DNA of 64,000 nt from Neptuniibacter pectenicola (GCF_001597735.1 NZ_LUTS01000001.1:1-64000); one strand, 5' to 3'. Counted from the stretch's first letter, positions 27,079 to 37,369 are shown. Translations and numbers: made by a program. Notes: generated from the sequence alone by a model not told the origin.

Positions 27079-28059
27079 TTACTTCGCTGATTTACTAAAT
27101 ACACCGCCACGAATTAAGTTCGCAGTAACATACATTTTTTGCTCTGGTAATAATTCACTGCTATTGACCCAGTCAACCAATAACGAATACAAGTCGCCTT
27201 CTTTTTTGCTTTTACGGAAAGCATCACCAATTTGGGTAACCGCACCAAAAGGTTCAATCGCAATAGGTTGCCCTTGTTCTTCATAACGATTATACCAAGT
27301 ATCGATCGTGCGAATAGCGTTACCGATTTTTACATTATGGATAGCGGCGCAGCCTTCAAGTTTAAACAAGACCTTGCCCTTTTCACCCATATTCATTTCT
27401 TGTGAGGGGAACACATGCTGCTGATGGCCTAGTTTAACAAAGGCATCCACCTCAACAAGCACAAAGTTTTGTTGATCTCCTTTTAACCCTTCAGCAATGA
27501 TTGCTGCCAACTCCTGTAAACCAGCATTGTCGCTAGATTTTTCAAACTCATTTAAAGAAAAGTCATAAGCATTAAATTTAAAAGAGCTGCTCCTTGCCTT
27601 AACAATAATCGTTATTTCTTCTGCACCAACACGGTTACGCCATAGAAAACGTCCATTAGCTATATTGTAAGCGTAGCGATAAGCCAAAGTATCAATACCT
27701 TTACCTTGTTTAAAATCTGCTGTTTTAGCTTTAATTACGTCACTAAAGGCGGGGGAATTACACCCAAAAGGTATGCCCAAATTACCAACAACACGCATGC
27801 TAAAACTTACTTTTAGGGTATCGTGTTTCAAAGGCAAATTAGCATCATCACTGTCTGATGATACGGGATTAGGCTTGATTTTATCCGCATCACTTGTGCC
27901 ATGCGCACTTTGGGTAGAACGGTTTTGTCTTTTAGTAATAGGGATAGCCTGCCATATCTCTGAAGATGTAATATTTTCCCATTCGCCTGAAAACATTAAA
28001 GCGTCGGATGTTTCTAATTTACGTTCAAAAGCTAACATACTTGGTAATTCAATAGTCAT
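27079..28059 (-). CDS. cas7f: Cas7f/Csy3, Cascade backbone subunit
   Basis: Six copies of Csy3 coat the crRNA spacer in the I-F complex. The 326-residue protein has the characteristic N-terminus (PSMLAFERKLETSDALMFSG) and family blocks RFLWRNRVGAEEI and VFPSQEMN. Length is typical. It lies 18 bp after csy2 with an AAAGGAATAA ribosome site just before the ATG. Confidence 0.94.
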   Translation of the reverse strand: MTIELPSMLAFERKLETSDALMFSGEWENITSSEIWQAIPITKRQNRSTQSAHGTSDADKIKPNPVSSDSDDANLPLKHDTLKVSFSMRVVGNLGIPFGCNSPAFSDVIKAKTADFKQGKGIDTLAYRYAYNIANGRFLWRNRVGAEEITIIVKARSSSFKFNAYDFSLNEFEKSSDNAGLQELAAIIAEGLKGDQQNFVLVEVDAFVKLGHQQHVFPSQEMNMGEKGKVLFKLEGCAAIHNVKIGNAIRTIDTWYNRYEEQGQPIAIEPFGAVTQIGDAFRKSKKEGDLYSLLVDWVNSSELLPEQKMYVTANLIRGGVFSKSAK

Positions 28060-28077
28060 TATTTATTCCTTTTAAAA

Positions 28078-29250
28078 TTAATAATAAACTTCATCTGTTA
28101 TTGATTCAGTGGGTGAAACTTTATTTTCTGTGCTTTGCTTGCACAAATACCAATCTTTTTTATAAGGCGCATATCTCCAGATACTGGCTTGCCATTGCTC
28201 TTGTCTTTTTAAGCGATGAACACTTTGCCACTCACCGACAGAATGTACCGATTCAACAAAACACAAGTCAGTTTCAGAATCTCTGGAGCCATCAATTTCT
28301 CCTGCTGGATAAACATCCGTAATGGCTTTATAGCCTGTCATTATTGGCACCAAATAACCCGCTTTCGGTTTTTTAACAAACTCCCAATTAGCCGCCGTTT
28401 TTTCATTTGGTTCTAAGTAACTTTCCCATTGCATTAAAATTTTAGGATTAATATTTTCCTGCTGCTCTTCAAAGTAAGCAATTAACTCATTAGGTATATT
28501 TTCTTTTTGATAGGGCTGACTTTTATGTTCAAGCCAAATATCATTTAATACCAAAATTGACTCAGATTTCTCCGCTTGTTTGGCCAAGTGCTTATCTAAC
28601 AATTCACAAACTGGCCGCGCCACTTGCTTCAAGGCAATAAAATCAAACCATGCATCTAGTAGCTCTTCTTTAGGGTTACTCTCCTTAAACTTTGAAAAAT
28701 ACTCGGCTAAATAACTGGATCTATCTTGCAAAATAAAGCCGGGTAATAGCTTCCGTCTAACACTTTTAAGTTGCTCGTCTTTATCCAAGTCTATAATTTC
28801 TACATTCTCTACAGACAACACTGTTCCGCCTGCTAAGCGTTGTATTTGGCAGTTTTTTTTAATAAATGCTGTCAATAAGTCTTGTAAACCACCTAAGTAA
28901 CCATCTACTGGTATTAGTAGGGAAACCGTCATATTCATTTTGGCTTCTTCAATAACAGATGGTGCTTTGTGAGTATCTCCTGGCTTTGTAGCTTCTAAGT
29001 AATTAATTCCTCTATTCTGAGAAAATAACAATCCATTTTCTGTTTTAAACGTAATAGGTTTACTACTGTGTGCGATAACTGCGCACCCACCTAGAGAAAA
29101 ACTATTTAAAGTTAAATCTGTTTTTAATTTTCTATTTAAATTATGACTAAAGCCTAAAAAATGCGTTATTGCTGGAAATCCCCACGTAAAACCAGAAGCG
29201 GCATTAGCGTTTTGCACCTTAACTCTTTCAATTAATAGGTACTGGCTCAT
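28078..29250 (-). CDS. cas5f: Cas5f/Csy2, Cascade subunit
   Basis: Csy2 caps the 5' handle of the crRNA together with Csy1. The 390-residue protein starts YLLIERVKVQNANAASGFTW followed by GFPAITHFLGFSH, the typical Csy2 start, and has LLPGFILQDRS and a C-terminal GEWQSVHRLKR block. It is longer than many Csy2 proteins, with extra sequence in its second half. Its first codons overlap the csy1 end by four bases. Confidence 0.92.
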   Translation of the reverse strand: MSQYLLIERVKVQNANAASGFTWGFPAITHFLGFSHNLNRKLKTDLTLNSFSLGGCAVIAHSSKPITFKTENGLLFSQNRGINYLEATKPGDTHKAPSVIEEAKMNMTVSLLIPVDGYLGGLQDLLTAFIKKNCQIQRLAGGTVLSVENVEIIDLDKDEQLKSVRRKLLPGFILQDRSSYLAEYFSKFKESNPKEELLDAWFDFIALKQVARPVCELLDKHLAKQAEKSESILVLNDIWLEHKSQPYQKENIPNELIAYFEEQQENINPKILMQWESYLEPNEKTAANWEFVKKPKAGYLVPIMTGYKAITDVYPAGEIDGSRDSETDLCFVESVHSVGEWQSVHRLKRQEQWQASIWRYAPYKKDWYLCKQSTENKVSPTESITDEVYY

Positions 29251-30683
29251 ATTGTTTCCTCCTGCTGCCTTAATCCTTTAGTGTTAAACTCTTCTCTAAA
29301 GTTAAATTTAAATATTTTCATCCACAGCTTGGAATGTGCATCTTGTGGTGTAAATTTTTCATTGGTATTAGTTAGGCGATTATTTAGCCAAGCAGAAAAA
29401 TCTTGAATAACAACCGTCTGCCAATCACTGCTATTTTTAATTGCTGAAAAAACTTCATCTTGGCGATAGCGATCTAATAACACTTGATGCTCAACCTTTA
29501 ATTTAATTCCCTCTGTGGCAGACCAACCTGATGGCAAGGCTTGTATAGATTTAATATAAACCAGCACCTCATCAGCTATATTTTCAATCCACTCTTCAAC
29601 CCAGCGCATGCGTTTAGGATCTTTAATGCTGAGTTGTAAGTTTTCAAAGCGAGTTAAAAAGTCAGCCAAATATTGAATATTTTCTTTAACTTCATAATTT
29701 CCGGATAATTCATAAAAAAAGTTCACTTTGTCTGCGGGAGCTTTTAGCTGTGAATGCCAAACGGGTGGTTCAGATGAAACTACGTAGTAAACACCATAAG
29801 AACTTTTTGAATCTTTATATAATTTCCAGTTTCTTCCTCTATTTAGCATTGAAACATTCTGCGGATTATTTCCACCAACTCTAATAACTGCGTTTTTATT
29901 TTCCGGCATTATCAACCGAGGTGCTAAAGAACCATTTTTATCAAAATAATCAGCTCTTTTTTTATATTTAGCACTTGTTATTTTGGTAAAAATTGATTCA
30001 GAAAGTGTAGACGATGTCAATGGAGCTAGCAGATGATAGTTTTCACTATCGACAGGAAAATAGACCTGCTTAGTGAAACTTACTGACTTTATACTTCTTT
30101 TCTCTACAAGAGCTTTAAAGCCCGCTTTCCAAATTTCTAACTGCTCTTTATTTTTATAAAAACCATCTAAAAAACAAAAGTTATCTTCAAAGATTAAGTC
30201 ATAAATAGTCGAGCCGTCATAAGACAATGCTAAGAATCTAGAGATACTTATTAATGCACCATTATTGTGTGCCATATCGAAAACTTTAGAATCGTTCGCA
30301 ATAGAAGCAGTTGTTAGTAAAGGGAATTGGTCTTCATAGTCCACTAAAATCCCGTCGTTGGGTGCTGAGCTATGGCTGAACTTTAGTGGATGAGTGGTTT
30401 TAATTATTCTATTTCCAACACCTATTTTTGTTGTTGTGCTTTTATCGAGCCACTCAGCTATTTCATCCGGGTTAGTTTTTAGTTCATCAAGCTCTAATCG
30501 CTTATTTTCTATAGAAACAGAAAGCCTTACTTGCTTTTTTTCGTTCAATTCAGTTTTTAAAGCAGCAGTCTTTTCTTCTATATATTTAGTCGTTTTAGCC
30601 AAAGCTGATGTGTTTATCCTTGTCTGAAAAAATAAAATTATTGCATCACGCCAACCATTCATACTGAGATCTTCATTCATCAC
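29247..30683 (-). CDS. cas8f: Cas8f/Csy1, PAM-recognising Cascade subunit
   Basis: Csy1 is the large subunit that recognises the PAM (GG/CC in known I-F systems) and recruits Cas2-3. The 478-residue protein has the recognisable blocks WLDKSTTTKIGVGNRIIKTT, THPLKFSHSSAPNDG and IRVGGNNPQNVSMLNR. It overlaps cas2-3 and csy2 by four bases on each side, so translation is coupled. Confidence 0.92.
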   Translation of the reverse strand: MMNEDLSMNGWRDAIILFFQTRINTSALAKTTKYIEEKTAALKTELNEKKQVRLSVSIENKRLELDELKTNPDEIAEWLDKSTTTKIGVGNRIIKTTHPLKFSHSSAPNDGILVDYEDQFPLLTTASIANDSKVFDMAHNNGALISISRFLALSYDGSTIYDLIFEDNFCFLDGFYKNKEQLEIWKAGFKALVEKRSIKSVSFTKQVYFPVDSENYHLLAPLTSSTLSESIFTKITSAKYKKRADYFDKNGSLAPRLIMPENKNAVIRVGGNNPQNVSMLNRGRNWKLYKDSKSSYGVYYVVSSEPPVWHSQLKAPADKVNFFYELSGNYEVKENIQYLADFLTRFENLQLSIKDPKRMRWVEEWIENIADEVLVYIKSIQALPSGWSATEGIKLKVEHQVLLDRYRQDEVFSAIKNSSDWQTVVIQDFSAWLNNRLTNTNEKFTPQDAHSKLWMKIFKFNFREEFNTKGLRQQEETI

Positions 30684-33600
30684 CTTACCTCTTGGTAAAC
30701 CCCTAAATTAGAAAAATATTTATATTCGTTTATATCGTTTTTTTTATAGCTAACCAGCCTTAATTCACCAAAACGCTGGGCAGCAGTTTCTTCACTGATG
30801 TTAAAATCATGGGCTAATTCGCGGTATATTTTTTGCGGGTTTAAATCAAACCAAAAACTGAATCCTTTGGCTGGAAAAATGGAGGGCTCTTCCTTAATTG
30901 AGATACCAGCCCCTGATAATGCGCCCATTTTTGGTGGGTAAACCGTTTCGTTCTTCCATTCCCAAGTCAGTTCATTGTTCTTGTAGAGTAAATAAACAGC
31001 TTCGTCTTTATCGGACTTTCTAAATACTTGTAATTTTTGAAGCACCCCGCACCAATGTGCCTGCTCTTTCCACCATAGTTTGGCTGAATCAGGGTTTTTA
31101 AATAACTTTTCAAGTAACGCTTGGTGCTCTAGTGACACCAAATTGTCTAGCGGTGGCTGTTTGCTCTTAACCACCCTTTCTACCGCGTTAATGGTTTGAT
31201 ATTGTGACTCTTGCAATATTTCCCTTAACGTATGCGCATTTAACTTAAGCTTTAAGTTTTCCACTTCAAAACCCGGTTTATTAAAACAGCGCTCACAGCC
31301 TTTAAGCTGTTTTATATTCTGATTAATAAGTAGAATATTCTCTTGATCAGGTACGTGATCTCTATGTCTTAGCAGCCGCCCTGCGATCTGAATAATCGAA
31401 CGCATAGAGCTAGGTTCAATAATTGCCCAATCATAATCGTGGTCACGTCCAACCTCTGCTACAGGCGAAGCTAATACAATAAACAATTGGTTTTTTGCTG
31501 TTGTTTGTTCAATTAAATTTTGTAGGTTTTGCGGTGGCCAGTTTTCTTTACGGTTTAACATTTGGTCTAACTGACTTTCTAAGTGGGAACGCACTGCTAA
31601 AGGGTAACAGCTGTGATACACACATAAATGTATGTGCGTATGTTCAGGTACAGATAAGTTTAGTAAAGCCTTAGCGACTGCAACCATTGGTTTGATGTTA
31701 GCCATGCGCACTAAACCAATAGAAACCTGCTTGCCGTTTAGCTTTACATGATTGTTGTTATGTAGCGCCATTGCTCCTTGCAAAATTGTTTGAGCAAAAT
31801 TGACATAGATATTATCTGTTAATGTTAAATTATCGAGAATTTCAGCTTTGTGCTTTGCTACGCCTGAACTTAAATATTCCACTCGTTTTTTAACATACTT
31901 TTCATGCTGCTCTTTAAAGTTAGAAAAATATTGAACTTCCGCTTTAATAGCGCCGCCCTTTTCACGCTCATCAAACCAAGCACAGTTAATGTTTTTATTC
32001 CAAACAGTAATATTCACTTTGGTATATTCAGCCCAGCCTGCTTGATATGCCTGGAAAGCAGCAAAGGCCAAATCTGGTGGCATGGTGGCAGTAGAAAGTA
32101 GAACCCGACTACCTAACATGCCAGCCCAGTAAACCAATCGACATAAAGCTGGCAAGTCTTCTAGACCGAAATCATCAGGTTCATCAATGACTAAATCAGA
32201 AGTGAGCAGTCTTAACATCGGACCAATTTGTTTGCCGCCTTTGGTTCCATCTGTTGCAGGGATTAAATGATCAATAGTGCAAACCAACGCAGGGGCTTGC
32301 ACAAGCTTTTCAATGCGCGGATTAGTGCAAGTCCAGTGATGTAAACTGTGTTCGGCACCTGATAAGTCATAATCAACATATAGTTCTGGATCTAAGAATT
32401 CTTCAACAGACTCACTGCCGGTCCCGAAGCTTTCTTCAGATAATTTTTTGTTTTGCTCATTTTCAAATAAGGCTTTAGAAGCAGAACCGCCTACGGCAAT
32501 CGCTAATTGCTCTGAGGTTAAATCCAACTGTTTACGATATTCTCGGCCTGTTTGTAAGGTGAGCGTTCTTAACCCCAGAGCTACGGTAAAGCGAGAATCT
32601 TGCTCTTTATTCGCTAAGGCATACATGATTTTGGCATTGGCAAGGGTTTTCCCCTTACCTGTCGATGCCATATTAATACCAAAAAAGCCTTGTTTCTTAC
32701 TGGATTCACTTAGCTCTAATGCAACTTTTTGCGCTGTTATTTGCCAAGCGTATTTATCATCAGCTTTGCTACTTTTTAAAAACTTATTATCTTCCAACGC
32801 TTGTAAGCTGCTTTTAAGTTGTGGCAAAGCGCCTACAATATCTACCGCGTGTTTAGCTACACCAATTAAATGCTCATCAAGCTGTTGTTTACACGCTTTC
32901 GTTTCCCTGTCTGTATTAGCAAAAACTTCATAGTTAGGGCTTTGCCATTCTTTGGTTGGCTCTTTTTGTGCCGAGTAATGATGATCTGCAAGCATCAATG
33001 CCATACGAGCAAGATGACTAGTAAATAATTCATCATGTAGAAGGTTTTTATCGGATAACTGTTTGATATTTTGCAGTGCTTTATCTGCGGCCTTTATGGC
33101 TCTAAGTCGCCACTTAGTGCTTTTATACGGCAAACCTTCGCCATCAAACGTCCAATTATCTTGTAGATAACTTTGGCTATCTTCGTCTTTAAAGTTGTAA
33201 GAGTTCCAGAAAACTTGTAACTCTTCTGCAAACCAACTATTTAGCGGACTGACTCCATTTTTATGCAGAATTGCTGGTAAGGTTTCTGGAATTAAGTTCT
33301 CCTTCCAACTAGGTACAAAAGGCAACTTATGGTGGCTAAGCACTAACCAACCGACCAACTGAGCCAAAGGTGGTAAATGAGCTAATGGGTTATTTCTACC
33401 ATCACTAATACCGTCTTGGTAGATATCATCACTATGATTTTTATCTATTTCAGTTAACGCTATTAACCACTGTTCGTCTGTTTGCTCTCCAACAAATGCC
33501 TGAAAAATTCTTAGTGACACCCATTCATGCCTGACAGGTTCATATTTATTCTTACTTTCGCCTTTTAATTTTTCCTGAAATAGAATATTTGCTTTACCAA

Positions 33601-33973
33601 AATCATGAAAGAGAGCTGCTATAGCGACTGCATTTTTCATTAAAGTTAAGCGCTGCCATTTTTCTTTATCCATAAACGGCACTAAAGCACCTTCGGTATA
33701 GTTCACTGGCACGATGCCTTCACTGTTGAATTTCCGTTTATTGCCCACGACCCATAATAACTGGCTACGTGATCGTGAGCGCATCCAATGGCAGCTCACC
33801 GCTGTGCTTTTACTCGCGGTTTTACGAAGCAGTTTTTTAACCGCTAGAAGACCGTCTTGAGTAATGATGGTTTGCCATGTGTTATCACCAATACGGTCGG
33901 CAAAGGCATCTAATACGCGGCGGGTCTTTTTCAGTGCATTTTTTTCGCATTGGGAAACGAAGGTGACCATCAT
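30680..33973 (-). CDS. cas3: Cas2-Cas3 fusion nuclease-helicase (type I-F)
   Basis: This fusion degrades target DNA after Cascade binding and also joins Cas1 in spacer acquisition. The 1097-residue protein has an N-terminal Cas2-like domain (MVTFVSQCEKNALKKTRRVL). An HD nuclease follows (ALFHDFGKANILFQ near 155). The SF2 helicase has Walker A ASTGKGKTLANAK, Walker B LVIDEPDDF, STATM and the motif VI QIAGRLLRHRD, and a C-terminal domain completes the protein. All catalytic motifs look intact. It overlaps cas1 and csy1 by four bases. Confidence 0.96.
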   Translation of the reverse strand: MMVTFVSQCEKNALKKTRRVLDAFADRIGDNTWQTIITQDGLLAVKKLLRKTASKSTAVSCHWMRSRSRSQLLWVVGNKRKFNSEGIVPVNYTEGALVPFMDKEKWQRLTLMKNAVAIAALFHDFGKANILFQEKLKGESKNKYEPVRHEWVSLRIFQAFVGEQTDEQWLIALTEIDKNHSDDIYQDGISDGRNNPLAHLPPLAQLVGWLVLSHHKLPFVPSWKENLIPETLPAILHKNGVSPLNSWFAEELQVFWNSYNFKDEDSQSYLQDNWTFDGEGLPYKSTKWRLRAIKAADKALQNIKQLSDKNLLHDELFTSHLARMALMLADHHYSAQKEPTKEWQSPNYEVFANTDRETKACKQQLDEHLIGVAKHAVDIVGALPQLKSSLQALEDNKFLKSSKADDKYAWQITAQKVALELSESSKKQGFFGINMASTGKGKTLANAKIMYALANKEQDSRFTVALGLRTLTLQTGREYRKQLDLTSEQLAIAVGGSASKALFENEQNKKLSEESFGTGSESVEEFLDPELYVDYDLSGAEHSLHHWTCTNPRIEKLVQAPALVCTIDHLIPATDGTKGGKQIGPMLRLLTSDLVIDEPDDFGLEDLPALCRLVYWAGMLGSRVLLSTATMPPDLAFAAFQAYQAGWAEYTKVNITVWNKNINCAWFDEREKGGAIKAEVQYFSNFKEQHEKYVKKRVEYLSSGVAKHKAEILDNLTLTDNIYVNFAQTILQGAMALHNNNHVKLNGKQVSIGLVRMANIKPMVAVAKALLNLSVPEHTHIHLCVYHSCYPLAVRSHLESQLDQMLNRKENWPPQNLQNLIEQTTAKNQLFIVLASPVAEVGRDHDYDWAIIEPSSMRSIIQIAGRLLRHRDHVPDQENILLINQNIKQLKGCERCFNKPGFEVENLKLKLNAHTLREILQESQYQTINAVERVVKSKQPPLDNLVSLEHQALLEKLFKNPDSAKLWWKEQAHWCGVLQKLQVFRKSDKDEAVYLLYKNNELTWEWKNETVYPPKMGALSGAGISIKEEPSIFPAKGFSFWFDLNPQKIYRELAHDFNISEETAAQRFGELRLVSYKKNDINEYKYFSNLGVYQEVR

Positions 33974-34932
33974 TGCACGATCTCCTCTTCTGGCTCACCG
34001 CGCAAAGCGAGTTGTTTCACTTGTTCAAACATAAACTCTAAAGACTTATGATCAGTAAAGGCTTGCAGGCATTGTTGGCGAAACTCTTGTTCGGTTGCCC
34101 CTTCTTTCGCACAGATGAAAGCCCAAGGTAAGATAATGGCGTCTTTTATCAAATCCGCTATATCAAATACCAACGCACCCCGTCGCGTTTTCCCGTGCAT
34201 CACAGCAAATCCATGGGGAATCCCCAGCACCCATAGCGTAGTGGCTGCTAACCCATAGGCTAGGTAGTTGCCGTGATTGAGAAAGGCATTGGCTTTGTCG
34301 GTTCCTTCTCGCTCCCTTTTAAAGTCACCAAAGGAAACGGATTGCACAATAAATTTATATAGGGATTTTGTTAGCTGCGCTTCTGCTAACAATAGATCAG
34401 CCGGTTTTTCTGCGGCAGTCAGTCGGTCTGTATAACGTGTTAATGATGTTTTGAGTTGGCCTGCGTCAAGAGATATACCCTCATTTTGGAGGTCACGATC
34501 TTTACCCCAAACTCGCTCAAGATAGGTAACTCTTGCTTCTTGAATATGTTTACCCGCCTGAAAACGCTTTTCATCATCAAACCAGAAGCTAAGCCAACCT
34601 TGTAGATATTGAGTAGGACGGTATTCACTTTGTGGTGTTAACCATTCTACTTCTGTTGCCATTAATAACGGCGTCCCTCCGCCACCACAAAATCCGACTA
34701 AGACACCCGCTTGCGCTAACATCCGCATAGCTGCTTGAGTAATAGATGTACCTGTTCCTAAAAGCAATACGGTCGTGTTTGCTATAGGTATGTTGTAATA
34801 GAGGTTTTGTTTATTCGCTTCGGTGAGGTATAGGACACGGCCATCTTTTTGCATCACTCGGCAATGTTCCAAGTAATAAAGGTTCGCTCGGTGAGAATGC
34901 AAAATAGCTTTTAGATCGGTCAACTGATCCAT
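33970..34932 (-). CDS. cas1: Cas1f integrase
   Basis: Cas1 inserts new spacers next to the leader. The 320-residue protein has I-F type blocks TTVLLLGTGTSITQAAMRML, GFCGGGGTPL and the C-terminal active-site region FAVMHGKTRRGALVFDIADL with conserved His and Asp. It is the first cas gene; 156 bp separate it from the WYL regulator upstream, enough for a separate promoter. A candidate -10 (TATATA) lies on the minus strand near 35045. Confidence 0.95.
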   Translation of the reverse strand: MDQLTDLKAILHSHRANLYYLEHCRVMQKDGRVLYLTEANKQNLYYNIPIANTTVLLLGTGTSITQAAMRMLAQAGVLVGFCGGGGTPLLMATEVEWLTPQSEYRPTQYLQGWLSFWFDDEKRFQAGKHIQEARVTYLERVWGKDRDLQNEGISLDAGQLKTSLTRYTDRLTAAEKPADLLLAEAQLTKSLYKFIVQSVSFGDFKREREGTDKANAFLNHGNYLAYGLAATTLWVLGIPHGFAVMHGKTRRGALVFDIADLIKDAIILPWAFICAKEGATEQEFRQQCLQAFTDHKSLEFMFEQVKQLALRGEPEEEIVQ

Positions 34933-35088
34933 ATTCGTGTGTCCTAGTTTATTAATAAGCCATCCTTGGCTTTTCCTTTTCCTTGGTATCCTTTACCTTA
35001 TTCCAACGTCCTGCTGTCATCCTGACGATGCTTATTCAACCTTGTTTATATAAATCCAACAATGCTGGTTAAAAACACATGTCGTTTT

Positions 35089-35940
35089 TTAAGGCAGGTA
35101 GTATGAAACACGCTTGAGGCATTCAGGCTCTATAATGATCTGCTGGGCTTCAGGCGTTTTATCGTAGTGATCAAGCCGTAGGCGCTGAATCAGATACATA
35201 ACCAATGCCGCACGCACGGGGATGACACGCTGACCATTTTCCATTTGGTAATCCAGTTCTAACAACCTACGCTTTTGAGGGGTAAGCCTTGGATCTGGTT
35301 GGATAATTAGGTCTAGCCACGTGTTCCACCGCTCGTCTTGCTCGGCGGCGCATGATGCAGGGCCTTCAAATTCGGCCTCGCCATTAAAACGTGAGAGTAC
35401 GAAATCGCGAAACTCATGACTTTTTCCACAATGCGCACGAACGTGCCAGCGGATACCATCAAAGACTAAACAATGAGGTGAGATAATGCGAGATTCATAT
35501 TCAGGACTACTTAGAGACGTATACCCAATATCTATACGTAGCTTGTCGCGAATCGCCCGCATAATAGGTTGGACTAATTTAGGAGAGATATTACGTAAGG
35601 GCGCTTCTAAGTAACAAAAACCTGTCTCAAAAATAGACAGGTACTCTGGATGCCCGCTGCGATAAAGCAGCTGGCTATAATCATCTATATGCCCAGAAGC
35701 GTAATAAGGTGAAAATTCATCCGTGGGAACATGCCCTCTAAGAGAAGCGTCATAATGTAGGTTTTCTGGATGCAAGTGCTGGTAAAGGGCAAATAAGTCC
35801 GATGCTTTTTGACGACTAACACCTAAAATATTCCGTAGATAGGTTGTATTAACCCTTCCCTCCCATAAGGCAAAGTTTTCAATAATAAGAAAACATTCTC
35901 TCTCTTGAAAACTAGTTTCAATATGCTCTTGTGTATCCAT
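35089..35940 (-). CDS. WYL-domain transcriptional regulator (BrxR/CapW type)
   Basis: The 283-residue protein has an N-terminal winged helix-turn-helix (residues about 15-80, LRNILGVSRQKASDLFALYQ). A WYL domain follows at about 130-200 with the block IISPHCLVFDGIRWHVRAHC and FRDFVLSRF, then a C-terminal WCX-like region. Layout and length match BrxR/CapW regulators, which repress phage-defence operons. It lies directly upstream of cas1 in the same direction, so it is a likely regulator of this CRISPR-Cas operon. A small palindrome 39 bp before its ATG may be its operator. The ligand of the WYL pocket is unknown. Confidence 0.82.
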   Translation of the reverse strand: MDTQEHIETSFQERECFLIIENFALWEGRVNTTYLRNILGVSRQKASDLFALYQHLHPENLHYDASLRGHVPTDEFSPYYASGHIDDYSQLLYRSGHPEYLSIFETGFCYLEAPLRNISPKLVQPIMRAIRDKLRIDIGYTSLSSPEYESRIISPHCLVFDGIRWHVRAHCGKSHEFRDFVLSRFNGEAEFEGPASCAAEQDERWNTWLDLIIQPDPRLTPQKRRLLELDYQMENGQRVIPVRAALVMYLIQRLRLDHYDKTPEAQQIIIEPECLKRVSYYLP

Positions 35941-35979
35941 ACACGTCCTATCTCTATGCCCAGTTGAATAGCGTTATAA

Positions 35980-35995
35980 CTTAATAATCATTAAG
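35980..35995. promoter_or_regulatory. Possible operator of the WYL regulator
   Basis: CTTAAT-AATC-ATTAAG is a perfect 6-bp inverted repeat about 39 bp upstream of the regulator start. On the minus strand a TATAAC -10-like element directly follows. The position fits autoregulation. Confidence 0.4.
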
Positions 35996-36031
35996 CAATC
36001 AAATTTTCAAACTAATGCCAGTAATACTAAA

Positions 36032-36063
36032 CAAAAAAAAGCCTTATGTTTACACATAAGGCT
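36032..36063 (-). terminator. Rho-independent terminator of the prp operon
   Basis: On the minus strand AGCCTTATGT/ACATAAGGCT with a four-base loop is followed by eight T residues. It lies 125 bp beyond the prpF stop. Confidence 0.88.
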
Positions 36064-36187
36064 CAAAGAAGAACTGCAGATTGATCCTGATAGGGAAACC
36101 AATCTACGCGGCGTTCTTCAACTCTCAGATCCAGTTAGATCTATAAATCTAAAAAATGCCTCGGCATCACGTGGCATTCTCCAGAGA

Positions 36188-37369
36188 TTAGAAGGAATCA
36201 CCCGGTATTCTTACCCAGCCTTCCATTAATACGCGTGCACTGCGGCTCATGATGGCTTTTGTCGCAGTCCATTCTCCATCCACTAATTTTGCTTCAGCAC
36301 CTACTTTTAAGGAGCCCGATGGGTGACCAAAGGTGACGGCGGTACGCTCTCCTCCACCGGCCGCAATATTTACGAGCGTACCTGGGATGGCGGCGGCTGT
36401 ACCGATGGCAACGGCGGCGGTTCCCATCATCGCGTGATGCAGTTTGCCCATAGAGAGTGCGCGAACAACAAGGTCTATATCGTTTTCAGTGAGCTGTTTA
36501 CCACTTGAAGAAACGTACGCTTTAGCGGGTGCACAGAAAGCAACTTTAGGGGTATGTTGACGGGCAGCCGCTTCTGATAGGTCGTTGATCAGTCCCATAC
36601 GCATGGCGCCGTGGGCACGGATCGTTTCAAAACGCTCTAAGGCCGCTGGATCACCATTGATGGCATCTTGCAGTTCAGTTCCGGTATAGCCAATCTCTTC
36701 AGCGTTGAGGAAGATAGTGGGGATACCGGCATTGATCATGGTCGCTTTAAAGGTACCTACGCCTGGCACTTCAAGGTCATCAACGAGATTACCTGTAGGG
36801 AACATGGATCCTTCGCCATCGGCAGGGTCCATGAACTCTACGGCAACTTCAGCCGCTGGGAATGTAACACCATCCAGCTCAAAGTCACCCGTTTCTTGTA
36901 CTTCACCATTAGTGATAGGCACATGGGCAATAATGGTTTTTTTGATATTTGCCTGCCAAATACGCACGACACACATACCATTTTCAGGAATACGGTCAGC
37001 CTCAACTAACCCACCACTGATGGCGAATGCACCCACGGCAGCGGTTAAGTTACCGCAGTTACCACTCCAATCAACAAAAGCTTTGTCGATCGCTACTTGA
37101 CCAAACAGATAGTCAACGTCGTGATCGGGCTGGCTGCTTTTATCCAAAATAACCGTTTTACTGGTACTTGAGGTTGCTCCCCCCATACCGTCGGTCTGTT
37201 TACCATAAGGGTCTGGGCTGCCGATCACGCGCAGTAGAATATTATCGCGCGCCTTACCCGGCACTTGTGCGACTTCAGGCAGGTCTTGTCGACGGAAGAA
37301 AACACCTTTACTTGTGCCGCCCCGGATGTAGGTTGCAGGGATTTTAATCTGAGGTACATGCGCTGCCAT
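36188..37369 (-). CDS. prpF: 2-methylaconitate cis-trans isomerase PrpF
   Basis: PrpF isomerises the AcnD product so it can be hydrated to 2-methylisocitrate. The 393-residue protein has the PrpF start IPATYIRGGTSKGVFFRRQD, the catalytic loop SGNCGNLTAAVGAFA with Cys, and HPSGSLKVGAE near the C-terminus. It is the last gene of the methylcitrate operon, separated from acnD by 250 bp with strong hairpins. Confidence 0.96.
   Translation of the reverse strand: MAAHVPQIKIPATYIRGGTSKGVFFRRQDLPEVAQVPGKARDNILLRVIGSPDPYGKQTDGMGGATSSTSKTVILDKSSQPDHDVDYLFGQVAIDKAFVDWSGNCGNLTAAVGAFAISGGLVEADRIPENGMCVVRIWQANIKKTIIAHVPITNGEVQETGDFELDGVTFPAAEVAVEFMDPADGEGSMFPTGNLVDDLEVPGVGTFKATMINAGIPTIFLNAEEIGYTGTELQDAINGDPAALERFETIRAHGAMRMGLINDLSEAAARQHTPKVAFCAPAKAYVSSSGKQLTENDIDLVVRALSMGKLHHAMMGTAAVAIGTAAAIPGTLVNIAAGGGERTAVTFGHPSGSLKVGAEAKLVDGEWTATKAIMSRSARVLMEGWVRIPGDSF

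Noticed and set aside
22854-35940. CRISPR-associated transposon (Tn7-like, type I-F3)
   Set aside because: cas1 and a full cas2-3 are present, csy1 and csy2 are separate, and no tnsA, tnsB, tnsC or tniQ gene is seen. This is a normal I-F1 immune locus.
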